This document shows positions 11,175-19,286 of a DNA stretch of 64,000 bases, piece after piece. Each line of letters opens with the position of its first letter. Position 1 is the stretch's first letter. The DNA comes from an uncultured Pelagibacteraceae bacterium. GTDB lineage: Bacteria > Pseudomonadota > Alphaproteobacteria > Pelagibacterales > Pelagibacteraceae. The position numbers were made by a program, and so were the translations under genes. The DNA lies in contig CACESO010000001.1 in NCBI GenBank assembly GCA_902562205.1, forward strand, positions 62,001 to 126,000, given 5' to 3'. The notes under the pieces were generated by a model. It was not told the DNA's origin. It worked only from the letters and a program-made list of their open reading frames with translations, and did no database searches.

Positions 11175-12009
11175 CTATATTAATTTCTAAACCAATCTCA
11201 TTATGCTCTTCATTTCTGTAATAATTATCTGATTGAATAAATAATAATCTAAAAAAATCAAAAATACTTAAAATAGTTTGAACGATTTTGCCAGATTTAG
11301 TAACATAAATTTTTCCAGATTGATTATATTCCTCAATGTCTCTTTTTTTAATGATTTTATAACCAATCTCCCTATAAACTCTGCGAGCGACTAATATAGC
11401 GAAACGGCACCTAATTGGAATTTCTCTGATTGAATTAAAACAACTATTATAAAACAAATCTGCAGTAGTAATTGTATTTTTTATATTTGAAATATCATGC
11501 TTAATATATTCTCTATTTTTCTCTCTATCTTCTATTACATCTCTAGAGATATTTGTAAGCTGCATCGCTATCCCTAAATCAATTGCAGATTTCAGAGCTG
11601 TTTTAGATTTTACTCTAAGAATTTTCGCCATCATCAAACCTACCGTTCCAGCCACTCTATAAGAATATACAAGTAGCTCTCTTTTAGATTTAAATTCTAT
11701 TTTTTCTTTTAGATCAGACTCAATGCCATCAAAAAGATCGAGAACAATTTTTTCTGATACATCGAAGTTTTTAATAATGCGATGTATCTTTTTGATACTA
11801 TCGTTTTCGAAGTTGTGGTTAATAAAGTCATTTTTATAGTTAAGGAATTTCTTCTTTTTAATCTCTAAAGATATTTCTTCATCAGCAATATCGTCTAATA
11901 CTCTACAAAAATCATACAGGTCAGATCCATTTTTATAAACATCGCTAGGCAAGAAAAATCCAGCCCAGCTAAAAGACTTTGCATGAATTGATAAAAGATT
12001 ATTCACCAT
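11161..12009 (-). CDS. crtB: Phytoene synthase
   Basis: Condenses two geranylgeranyl diphosphates into phytoene. The 282-residue protein shows both Asp-rich motifs of the squalene/phytoene synthase family: DFCRVLDDIADE (about 29-40) and NISRDVIEDREKNREYI (about 153-169). RVAGTVGLMM is also present. Its ATG overlaps the crtI stop as TAATG. A GGPP synthase (crtE) is not in the window and must come from elsewhere in the genome. Confidence 0.95.
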   Translation of the reverse strand: MVNNLLSIHAKSFSWAGFFLPSDVYKNGSDLYDFCRVLDDIADEEISLEIKKKKFLNYKNDFINHNFENDSIKKIHRIIKNFDVSEKIVLDLFDGIESDLKEKIEFKSKRELLVYSYRVAGTVGLMMAKILRVKSKTALKSAIDLGIAMQLTNISRDVIEDREKNREYIKHDISNIKNTITTADLFYNSCFNSIREIPIRCRFAILVARRVYREIGYKIIKKRDIEEYNQSGKIYVTKSGKIVQTILSIFDFFRLLFIQSDNYYRNEEHNEIGLEINIDERI

Positions 12010-13466
12010 TAAAGAATTTTATCTAAAACTTTTGCCGATGATAAAACTCCAGGCACACCAGCACCAGGATGTGTTCCAGCACCAACAAAATATAATCCAT
12101 CATAAATTTCAGACTTATTGTGAAATCTAAAATAAGCAGATTGCGTAAATTTTGGTTGAATTGAAAAGCCTGATCCAAATTTTGTGTTAAGATCTTTTTC
12201 AAAGTAGTCGGGCGTTAAGTAGAAATCCTCTATTATGTTTTCTCTTAAATTTGGAAGCAAATCCTTTTCCATTTTATCAATTACTAAATTTTTAATTTTT
12301 TCACCGCTCTCCGACCAATTTATATTTGATTGATTATTAGGAACTGGGACTAGAACATAAAAACAATCACATCCATCGGGTGCCATCGAATTATCTGTTG
12401 CTGTAGGTCGATGCAGATAATAGCTTATATCATCGTTAAGTTTCTTTTTATCAAAAATATCATCCAAATGTTCTTTATATTTGTTACCAAATTTAATCGT
12501 GTGGTGAGCGACATCCTTGTAAACTTTTTTAGTTCCAAAATAATAAACAAATAAACCCATTGAATAATCCATTCTTTTTCTCTTAAAGTTGAAAAAAAAA
12601 TTCAGGTCTTTTTTATTTAATAATCTCTCATAGACATCAGGCGGATCAGCATTACAAACCACATTATTTGCAGAAATTTCATCACCGTTTTCTAGTCGAA
12701 TACCTTTAATTGTTTTTCCATTTGAAATAATTTTGTTTACCTCAAAGCCTTTTTTTATTTTTATATTTTCCTCATTCATTAATGTTTCAAGACCCTTAAT
12801 TATATTTCCGGTTCCCCCCATTGAGTAATGAATTCCCCATTTCTTTTCTAAATAAAGTATTAAGCCATAAATCGAAGTTGTTGTGAAAGGATTACCACCC
12901 ACAAGTAGAGGATGCATGCTAAGAATTCTTCTTAGTTTTTCGTGTTTAACATATGAGGACACAAGAGAATAAACAGATTTATAACTTTTTAATTTTAATA
13001 AAGATGGAATTTGTTTCATCATGAAAAAAGGTTTCGTAAAGGGAACATCTGAAAGTTCTAAATACCCCTTTTCAAAAATTTTTTTTGTGAAATTTACTAA
13101 TTTGATATAACCTTTCACATCATCTGGAGAAATTGCAGATATTTGCTTTTCCATTTCTTCTTCATTTCCTGAGTAATTGAATTTTGTTCCATCTTCAAAA
13201 ACGAATTGATACCAAATATTTAAAGGTTTTATGTTTAAATAGTCTTTTGGATCTTTTCCAAATAATTCGAACAACTCATATATCAAATAAGGTGCGGTAA
13301 TTACTGTCGGTCCAGCATCAAATGAAAACCCATTCTTTCTAAAAATTCTTGCTCTACCACCTAAATCATTTTGTTTTTCAATTAAGGTCACCTCGTGGCC
13401 TTTTGCTCTCAGCCTAAGAGCTGCAGATATACCACCAAAACCTGAACCTATGACTATGGATTTCAT
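12009..13466 (-). CDS. crtI: Phytoene desaturase (CrtI)
   Basis: FAD enzyme that converts phytoene to lycopene. The 485-residue protein begins with the Rossmann motif VIGSGFGGISAALRL. It has the CrtI-type FSFDAGPTVITAPYL segment and the C-terminal FAD signature YFVGAGTHPGAGVPGVLSSAK. It is first in the carotenoid/retinal set and starts 43 bases after the end of atpF on the same strand. That gap is the only one in the region with room for a promoter; it holds A/T-rich DNA with no clear box. Confidence 0.96.
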   Translation of the reverse strand: MKSIVIGSGFGGISAALRLRAKGHEVTLIEKQNDLGGRARIFRKNGFSFDAGPTVITAPYLIYELFELFGKDPKDYLNIKPLNIWYQFVFEDGTKFNYSGNEEEMEKQISAISPDDVKGYIKLVNFTKKIFEKGYLELSDVPFTKPFFMMKQIPSLLKLKSYKSVYSLVSSYVKHEKLRRILSMHPLLVGGNPFTTTSIYGLILYLEKKWGIHYSMGGTGNIIKGLETLMNEENIKIKKGFEVNKIISNGKTIKGIRLENGDEISANNVVCNADPPDVYERLLNKKDLNFFFNFKRKRMDYSMGLFVYYFGTKKVYKDVAHHTIKFGNKYKEHLDDIFDKKKLNDDISYYLHRPTATDNSMAPDGCDCFYVLVPVPNNQSNINWSESGEKIKNLVIDKMEKDLLPNLRENIIEDFYLTPDYFEKDLNTKFGSGFSIQPKFTQSAYFRFHNKSEIYDGLYFVGAGTHPGAGVPGVLSSAKVLDKIL

Positions 13467-13509
13467 AACAATAATTTATATTTTTTTTCTAAAAATGTAA
13501 GAATTTATT

Positions 13510-14010
13510 TTAATTTGAGCCAGCTTTTTTCAAAGCATCTTTAGCATCTTCTAAATTTTTTTGAAATAAATTGTCGAGCTTTGATTTTTCAATTGAATTT
13601 TTAATTAAATTTTCTGAAGCAGAGAATGCAACATCTACTGAAGTATTTTTAATTTCTCTAACAGCTTCATCCTTCATTTGTTTAATTTTGCTTAAAGATA
13701 GTTCTTTTTTAATTTTAGCCGAATTCTCAAACTTAAGCTCTAATTCACTCACCATTTTTTCAGAGTCATTTTTTGCTTGATCTATAATTTTTTTACTTTC
13801 CTTCACGGCTGAGCTTAATTTTGATTGAGAGTCTTCTAATAATTTTTTTGTTTCTATTCTTAACTTTTCACTTTCATCTAATTCATTTTTTATCTCAGAG
13901 ATCTTTGTGTCTAAAGCCTCATTTATTTTTCTTGGGATCTTGAAATAAATTAGAACTCCAAAAAAAATAACAAAAGATATAGCTACCCAAAAAGTTGAAT
14001 CAAATTCCAT
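13510..14010 (-). CDS. atpF: ATP synthase F0 subunit b
   Basis: Peripheral stalk subunit of the F-type ATP synthase. The 166-residue protein has one N-terminal membrane helix (about 7-23), then a long charged helix rich in Lys, Glu and Ser that pairs with b'. It overlaps b' by 11 bases. The order atpI-atpB-atpE-atpF'-atpF with two different b subunits is the usual alphaproteobacterial F0 operon. The F1 operon is not in this window. Confidence 0.93.
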   Translation of the reverse strand: MEFDSTFWVAISFVIFFGVLIYFKIPRKINEALDTKISEIKNELDESEKLRIETKKLLEDSQSKLSSAVKESKKIIDQAKNDSEKMVSELELKFENSAKIKKELSLSKIKQMKDEAVREIKNTSVDVAFSASENLIKNSIEKSKLDNLFQKNLEDAKDALKKAGSN

Positions 14011-14587
14011 TTGTGCTCCTGCTCAATTTTTTAAGTTCTTCTTCAACTAAAGCAGAAACACTGCTTTCATTTACATCAGTTCCAATTAATCTTTTTATGA
14101 CTTCGTTGGTTATATTAGAAGCTATTGAATTTATCTTTTTTGGTGAAGATAATTTTAACTCGATTATTTCTTTTTCAACATTTTGAATTTCTGAATTTAA
14201 GTCTTCATCAAGTTTCATTTTTTTTTTTGTTATTTCAGAGACAACCTTCTCTCTTGCGGCTAACATTACTTCTTTAGCTTTGTTTTTACTTTTCAAAATT
14301 ATCTCATCAAATTCTTTGAGATTTTTTTCACTTTGTTCTCTTTGCTTTTCAGCTGTCTCAATATTTTCTAAAATTTGCAATCTTCTCTGTTCTAGATTTT
14401 TACTTATTCTAGGCAAGATAAATTTAGAAAGGACTAAAAAAAGGGTACCGAAAGTTATGGTTAACCAAAAAATTTGCGATACCCAAAATTCAGGATCCAA
14501 TTGAGGCATTCCTCCTTTTTCTGCACTTTTCACTGCTACAGTGCAGAACGAGAAATAAAAAATATTAAGTAAAATAATTTTTTTCAC
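14000..14587 (-). CDS. atpG: ATP synthase F0 subunit b'
   Basis: Second peripheral-stalk subunit (b'). The 195-residue product has a hydrophobic, signal-like N-terminus (about 1-21), the typical MPQLDPEFWVSQIFWLTITF membrane segment (about 27-46), then FILPRISKNLEQRR and a long coiled coil. An internal start at Met27 is possible but would lose the leader, and related b' proteins often carry an extra N-terminal stretch. It lies between atpE and atpF in the F0 operon. Confidence 0.9.
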   Translation of the reverse strand: MKKIILLNIFYFSFCTVAVKSAEKGGMPQLDPEFWVSQIFWLTITFGTLFLVLSKFILPRISKNLEQRRLQILENIETAEKQREQSEKNLKEFDEIILKSKNKAKEVMLAAREKVVSEITKKKMKLDEDLNSEIQNVEKEIIELKLSSPKKINSIASNITNEVIKRLIGTDVNESSVSALVEEELKKLSRSTNGI

Positions 14588-14593
14588 AATTAC

Positions 14594-14821
14594 TTAAAAA
14601 GCAAATAAAATTATCAAAGCTACAACAAGTCCAAACAACCCAGTGGCCTCAGCTAATGCGAAACCTAAAAGTAAATTTGGAAATTGTTTTTGAGCTGCAG
14701 ATGGATTTCTCATAGCGCCAGATAGATAGTTACCAAAAATAATACCTATTCCTACTCCTGCTCCTGCTAGAGCAATTGCCGCTAATCCCGCTCCAATCAT
14801 TTTTGCTGCTTCTAACTCCAT
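14594..14821 (-). CDS. atpE: ATP synthase F0 subunit c
   Basis: Proteolipid that forms the rotor ring. The 75-residue protein is a two-helix hairpin: a Gly/Ala-rich first helix (GAGLAAIALAGAGVGIGIIFG), a polar loop with RNPSAAQKQFPN, and a second helix with the ion-binding Glu in GFALAEATGLF (about residue 58). No sodium-type ligand set is apparent, so protons are the likely coupling ion. A strong ribosome-binding site precedes it, as expected for the most abundant F0 subunit. Confidence 0.97.
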   Translation of the reverse strand: MELEAAKMIGAGLAAIALAGAGVGIGIIFGNYLSGAMRNPSAAQKQFPNLLLGFALAEATGLFGLVVALIILFAF

Positions 14822-14825
14822 ATTA

Positions 14826-14833
14826 TCCTCCTT
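14826..14833 (-). promoter_or_regulatory. Strong Shine-Dalgarno site of atpE
   Basis: On the minus strand AAGGAGGA stands a few bases before the atpE ATG. Most genes in this window overlap their upstream neighbour or lack such a site, so this full-consensus box stands out. It fits the need for many c subunits per ATP synthase from a polycistronic mRNA. Confidence 0.85.
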
Positions 14834-14837
14834 ATGA

Positions 14838-15572
14838 TTAATGGTGTAAATTTAATGCATCATTTAAATAAATGCATGTTAAAATTGCAAAAACATAAGC
14901 TTGAAGGAAAGCAACTAATATCTCCAAACCTGTTAATGCAACTGAAAAACTCAGTGGAAGCCATCCACCGACAATTCCAAGACTTACTACAAAGCCTCCG
15001 AATACTTTCATCATTGTATGTCCCGCCATCATATTTGCAAACAATCTTACAGATAAACTGATGGGCCTACTTAAATAAGAAATAATTTCTATAACTACTA
15101 TTAGTGGTAACAAGACAGCTGGCACTCCGCTGGGTACAAAAAGTTTTAAATAGCCAAATCCATGTTTAATAAATCCAATAATTGTCACTCCAATGAAAAT
15201 AAATGCTGCTAAAACAAATGTTACGATTATGTGGCTTGTAACTGTAAAAGAATAGGGGATCATACCGAACATGTTACAAAAAAGAACAAACATAAAAAGT
15301 GAAAATATAAATGAAAAATATGGTTTTGCTTTCGAACCAGCTGTATCACTTATCATCTTAGACACAAATGTATAACTAAGTTCTGAGAGCAATTGTATTT
15401 TATCAGGAATTATATTTTTCTTTTGTGCACCTAAATTAAAAATTATCAATATTGCTAATGAGCTTATGACCATAAATAAACTAGCATTAGTAAAGGATAA
15501 ATCTATTTCCCCTATTTTAATTTCTGGACCAATTCTATAAACATTAAATTGGTACATCGGATTTGCTGCCAT
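14838..15572 (-). CDS. atpB: ATP synthase F0 subunit a
   Basis: Forms the proton half-channels against the c ring. The 244-residue membrane protein contains the essential arginine in SRPISLSVRLFANMMAGH (about residue 175) and starts MAANPMYQFNVYRIGPEI, as in alphaproteobacteria. LEILVAFLQAYVFAILTCIYL forms the last helix. It lies four bases after atpI and 16 before atpE. Confidence 0.96.
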   Translation of the reverse strand: MAANPMYQFNVYRIGPEIKIGEIDLSFTNASLFMVISSLAILIIFNLGAQKKNIIPDKIQLLSELSYTFVSKMISDTAGSKAKPYFSFIFSLFMFVLFCNMFGMIPYSFTVTSHIIVTFVLAAFIFIGVTIIGFIKHGFGYLKLFVPSGVPAVLLPLIVVIEIISYLSRPISLSVRLFANMMAGHTMMKVFGGFVVSLGIVGGWLPLSFSVALTGLEILVAFLQAYVFAILTCIYLNDALNLHH

Positions 15573-15576
15573 AAAA

Positions 15577-15843
15577 TCAATTCTGTAGTCTTTTTGCTGA
15601 CCTGATTACATTTAATATACCCGCAACTACACCAACAAAAAAAAATATTATTATTAACCATGGTTTAGTATCAAACCAATTATCTAAAATAAACCCTATA
15701 ATTGTCCCTACTAATACAGCCGCTACTAATTCAGTGCTCAATTTGAAAGCTTGTCCAATATTAGATGTTTGGGGATTTTCTTTTTCTACTTTTAACTTTT
15801 TACGTGCATTTTTTAGGCGATCTTTTAGCCGTTCTTTACCCAT
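15577..15843 (-). CDS. atpI: ATP synthase subunit I (AtpI)
   Basis: Small membrane protein at the head of F0 operons, implicated in c-ring assembly and magnesium handling. The 88-residue product has a basic N-terminus and two helices with GTIIGFILDNWFDTKPW between them, typical of AtpI/AtpQ-type proteins. Its ATG follows the smc stop codon without a gap (TAG then ATG), so it appears to be translated from an smc-containing transcript. Confidence 0.88.
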   Translation of the reverse strand: MGKERLKDRLKNARKKLKVEKENPQTSNIGQAFKLSTELVAAVLVGTIIGFILDNWFDTKPWLIIIFFFVGVVAGILNVIRSAKRLQN

Positions 15844-18240
15844 CTAGGCAACCATGCTCTCAGCTTTTTCAAGGTCAACTGAAACTAGCTGGCTTATGCC
15901 TTTCTCTGGCATGGTTACACCATAAAGTCTATTCATTTTTGACATCGTAAGGGCGTGATGGGTAACAATAATAAATTTTGTTTTAGTAATTTTTATGAGT
16001 TCATCCAAGAGATTACAAAAACGAGTAACGTTTGCGTCATCTAAAGGTGCATCTACTTCATCAAGAACACATATTGGCGAAGGGTTAGTTAAGAAAACTG
16101 CAAAGACTAAAGATAAAGCAGTGAGTGCTTGCTCTCCACCTGAAAGAAGAGTAATTGACTGAAGTCTTTTTCCTGGAGGACTTACCAACATTTCTAAACC
16201 TGCATCAAGCGGATCATCAGAGTCAACTAATTCCAGTTTCGCACTTCCACCGTTAAATAATTTTGTGTAAACTTCATTAAACTTTCTATTAACCTTTTCA
16301 AATGCCTCAAGGAGTCTTTCTCGACCTTTTTGATTAAGTTCATTAATACTTTCTTTAAGTTTGACAATAGCTGTCACTAAGTCTGATCGATCTTTTTCCA
16401 TTTTTTTAATTTCAATTTCGTATTTACTTGTTTCTTCATCTGCTCTTAGATTTACTGATCCTAGTTTGTCTCTCTCTCTTTTCTTTTCATCAAGCAATTC
16501 TTCTTGTGTGAGTGCGTCCGGGAGATCACTTTGATCTTTCAAGTTTGAGAATTCAAGAATATCTTTTTCTGCAAGATTTAATTCATTTTCAATTCTCTCT
16601 AACAAATCAATTCTTCTTTTTGACAGACCATCAATTGTTGCTGTTGAACTCGCTTTTCTTTCTCTGATTTCTATAGAATTTTCTCTGATCTCTGAAAGCT
16701 CAAGATTTAGGGCGTTAGATTTTTTATCTGATATTTCAATTAATTTTTCATTCTCTTCTTTCTCAATTTCAGAAAGTCTTAAATTTTCAGTTAATTGCCC
16801 TTTTTTTTCTGCTTGGGTGTTTGGTTTATTTTCTAATAGATTTAATTGACTAGATGATTTTTGTCTTCTTTCATTTAGTTGTTTTATTGATTTGTTGGAG
16901 TTTTCAAGTAGGTTTTTCCAACTTTCAATTTCAGTATCAATAATTTTTATTCTTTCTTTTCTTTTAATAGAATCGTTTTTTATGTTTTGATTTTTACTGT
17001 AGCTTTCAGCATATTCTTCAATTATGTTTTTACATTCTTCAATAGCTTTTATAGCATCATCATTTTGGTTCTGACTGATTAAAGTCTTTACGTTTTCAAG
17101 ATTGTTTTTAAGTTTATCTTTTACGGAAAAAAGATCGTCATTAGATTTTTTTTCAGTATCGTAGTATTTTGTATCAATATCAATTAAATCATTTTTTTCT
17201 TCTTTTAATCTTTTTTCATTTGAATTAGCATCGATCGTAATACTTTTTTCTCTATCTAAATCATTATCGATTTCAACAAGGCTGTTTTTAAAATTTTCGA
17301 TCTCTTTTTGTATTCTATCATTTTCCTCATCCAAACTTTTAAGTTCCAAGTTTAATCTTTGGATTTTAGAAAGTATTTCAAAATTTTTCTCTTTGATTGG
17401 ATTATTTGTTGCATTTTCACTTTCTATATTTTTTTCAATTTCATTTATTTTATTTGAAATATTCTCAAATTCCTGATCAGAGTCTTTATTAATTTCTTTT
17501 TCTAAAGTAATTTCTTTATCTATCTCCTGCAATTTGAGAAAATATAATCCAGCCTCGATTTTTTTAATCTCTTCTGAGATCATCTTATATTTCCCAGCTT
17601 CTTCTGCTTGTTTTTGTAAATTTGCTAGTTGTTTCTCTTGTTGTCTCCTTAATTCATCTGCTCTTTTTAAATTATTTTCTGCAGCATTTAATCTTACTTC
17701 AGCTTCATGTCTTCTAGCATGTAAACCAGAAATTCCCGCAGCCTCCTCAAGAATTGCCCGTCTATCACTCGGTTTTGCTGTTACTAACGATCCAATTCTA
17801 CCTTGGCTTATTAATGATGGAGAGTGAGCCCCAGTTGAAAGGTCAGCAAAAAACATTTGAGCATCTTTTGCCCTTACTTCTTTCCCATTTATATGAAACT
17901 TTGATCCCTTATCTTTTTCAATCTTTCTTCTAATTTCTATTTCGGGAATGTGTTTATAATTGTGTGATCCTAAACTTCCATCATTCGATAGGTTTACAAT
18001 TACCTCAGCTATATTTTTGGAAGGTTTGTTTGAAGTACCGGAAAAAATTACATCTTCCATACCTGAGCCTCTCATACTTTTTGCTGATGTTTCACCCATG
18101 CACCATCTTAAAGACTCAACGATATTTGATTTACCACAACCGTTTGGACCAACTATTCCAGTTAGACCGTTCTCAATAAGTAAACTTGTTTTATCTGCGA
18201 AAGATTTAAAACCGTTTAGTTGAATTTTTTTAAATTCCAT
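15844..18240 (-). CDS. smc: SMC-type chromosome segregation ATPase, short and apparently hinge-less
   Basis: Condensin-type ATPase for chromosome organisation. At 798 residues it is far shorter than the usual roughly 1,150. The head halves are clear: FKSFADKT and the Walker A GPNGCGKSN (31-39), an SMC-type RGSGMEDVIFSGT, the signature LSGGEQ (699-704) and Walker B ICVLDE (723-728). Between about 170 and 620 I see only Lys/Glu-rich coiled coil. There is no globular, Gly-rich hinge domain and no CxxC zinc hook, which also argues against Rad50. RecN was considered, but the RGSGMEDVIFSG segment is SMC-like. It lies in the dciA-dsbA-smc order known from alphaproteobacteria. Confidence 0.88.
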   Translation of the reverse strand: MEFKKIQLNGFKSFADKTSLLIENGLTGIVGPNGCGKSNIVESLRWCMGETSAKSMRGSGMEDVIFSGTSNKPSKNIAEVIVNLSNDGSLGSHNYKHIPEIEIRRKIEKDKGSKFHINGKEVRAKDAQMFFADLSTGAHSPSLISQGRIGSLVTAKPSDRRAILEEAAGISGLHARRHEAEVRLNAAENNLKRADELRRQQEKQLANLQKQAEEAGKYKMISEEIKKIEAGLYFLKLQEIDKEITLEKEINKDSDQEFENISNKINEIEKNIESENATNNPIKEKNFEILSKIQRLNLELKSLDEENDRIQKEIENFKNSLVEIDNDLDREKSITIDANSNEKRLKEEKNDLIDIDTKYYDTEKKSNDDLFSVKDKLKNNLENVKTLISQNQNDDAIKAIEECKNIIEEYAESYSKNQNIKNDSIKRKERIKIIDTEIESWKNLLENSNKSIKQLNERRQKSSSQLNLLENKPNTQAEKKGQLTENLRLSEIEKEENEKLIEISDKKSNALNLELSEIRENSIEIRERKASSTATIDGLSKRRIDLLERIENELNLAEKDILEFSNLKDQSDLPDALTQEELLDEKKRERDKLGSVNLRADEETSKYEIEIKKMEKDRSDLVTAIVKLKESINELNQKGRERLLEAFEKVNRKFNEVYTKLFNGGSAKLELVDSDDPLDAGLEMLVSPPGKRLQSITLLSGGEQALTALSLVFAVFLTNPSPICVLDEVDAPLDDANVTRFCNLLDELIKITKTKFIIVTHHALTMSKMNRLYGVTMPEKGISQLVSVDLEKAESMVA

Positions 18241-18247
18241 TAAGGAA

Positions 18248-18826
18248 TTATAACAGTTTTTCTATGGCTTTTTTTAAATTTTTAAACGATAGCGTTTTTT
18301 CAAACTTTTGGTCGTTTAAAATAAGTGTAGGGGTTGAATTTATGTCAAATTCTTTTACACCCTCGATTCGTTCGTTTAATATAAAGGCCTCTAACTCAGT
18401 GTTAGAAAAACACTTTTTTTCATCTAGAGGTTTTCCAAATAATTTTATAACTGAAGACAAATTTGAATTAAGTTCTTCAATTGTTGATCCTTTAGCCCAC
18501 TTTTTTTGGTTAGAATATAAAAAATGTAGTAAGTCTGATTTGCCATCATTGTTACAATGAGCCAGTTTAGATGCATTTAATGCTGCCATGTCTAATGGGA
18601 AATTTCTAAATTCAATATTTATAATACCAGTATCAATAAATTCTTTTTTTAATTCAGGATAAACTTTATTATGAAAATCCGCACAGAATGAACAAGTAAG
18701 AGACTCGTAAATTATTAGTTTAATTTTTGCATCTTCTCTTCCCTCAATTATTGGTTTGAAAGAAGATGCGTTAATATTTGTCTGAAATAGAACAAAAATT
18801 ATTATTACAAAAATTTTCTTAATCAT
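18248..18826 (-). CDS. DsbA-family thiol-disulfide protein, exported
   Basis: Periplasmic thioredoxin-fold protein. The 192-residue product has a signal peptide (MIKKIFVIIIFVLFQTNINA) and a redox motif CSFC in YESLTCSFCADFH. The cis-proline loop is NSTPTLILND near the C-terminus. CSFC is not the CPHC of E. coli DsbA, so it may act as an oxidase or isomerase with a shifted potential. The frame extends to an ATG at 18850, but the start at 18826 directly precedes the signal peptide and overlaps dciA by eight bases. Conserved next to smc in alphaproteobacteria. Confidence 0.85.
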   Translation of the reverse strand: MIKKIFVIIIFVLFQTNINASSFKPIIEGREDAKIKLIIYESLTCSFCADFHNKVYPELKKEFIDTGIINIEFRNFPLDMAALNASKLAHCNNDGKSDLLHFLYSNQKKWAKGSTIEELNSNLSSVIKLFGKPLDEKKCFSNTELEAFILNERIEGVKEFDINSTPTLILNDQKFEKTLSFKNLKKAIEKLL

Positions 18827-19286
18827 TTTTTTCTCTATACACTTTAGCAAATTCTTTTAAAGAATTTTCAATTTTTTTATTTTTAATTTCCCCTAAATTA
18901 TATTTGGAATTTTTTTTTTTAACACTTTTTACTTTTTCATCTTTCCTGTCAAAGGTATACACTTTTAATGTTGAAATTAAATCATATCCAAAAAAAGAAT
19001 TGATCTTATCTATTATTTTTTTTTTCGAATACTCTAACTCGACTTCGTGACCTCTCTTAACCATTACTTCCAAAACGGATTTTCTAAATTTATTAGAACT
19101 CAAATATTTTTTTGGATAACTTAAAGAAAATAGCTCATCACCAACAAACATTCTCCAATTTTCTATAAGTTCAGAATAAACCTCTCCTTTTTGTTTCAAT
19201 AACTTTTTTACCTTTGTGGGCAAAGTGTCTTTAAAAGATCTTAATCCTTGAATGACTTTAAATCTCTGATTAGAATTAAATTTCAT
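18819..19286 (-). CDS. DciA-like protein (DUF721), putative replicative helicase loader
   Basis: The 155-residue protein matches the DUF721/DciA family by its central pattern: a helix with ELIENWRMFVGDELFSLSYPKKYL, then a strand-rich part (KSVLEVMVKRGHEVELEY) and KIIDKINSFFGYDLISTLKV. DciA proteins assist DnaB loading in bacteria that lack DnaC. The C-terminus is a charged Lys tail. Its ATG shares the palindrome CATG with divergent mutY, so neither gene has an untranslated upstream spacer. The assignment rests on pattern and on the mutY-dciA-dsbA-smc neighbourhood. Confidence 0.75.
   Translation of the reverse strand: MKFNSNQRFKVIQGLRSFKDTLPTKVKKLLKQKGEVYSELIENWRMFVGDELFSLSYPKKYLSSNKFRKSVLEVMVKRGHEVELEYSKKKIIDKINSFFGYDLISTLKVYTFDRKDEKVKSVKKKNSKYNLGEIKNKKIENSLKEFAKVYREKND

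Noticed and set aside
17534-18223. Plus-strand open frames opposite the smc N-terminal half
   Set aside because: Mirror images of conserved smc ATPase sequence; no start signal or recognisable domain.
15844-18240. Short smc explained by a frameshift or deletion that broke the gene
   Set aside because: One continuous frame holds both intact ATPase halves and regular coiled coil, so it looks like a functional short form.
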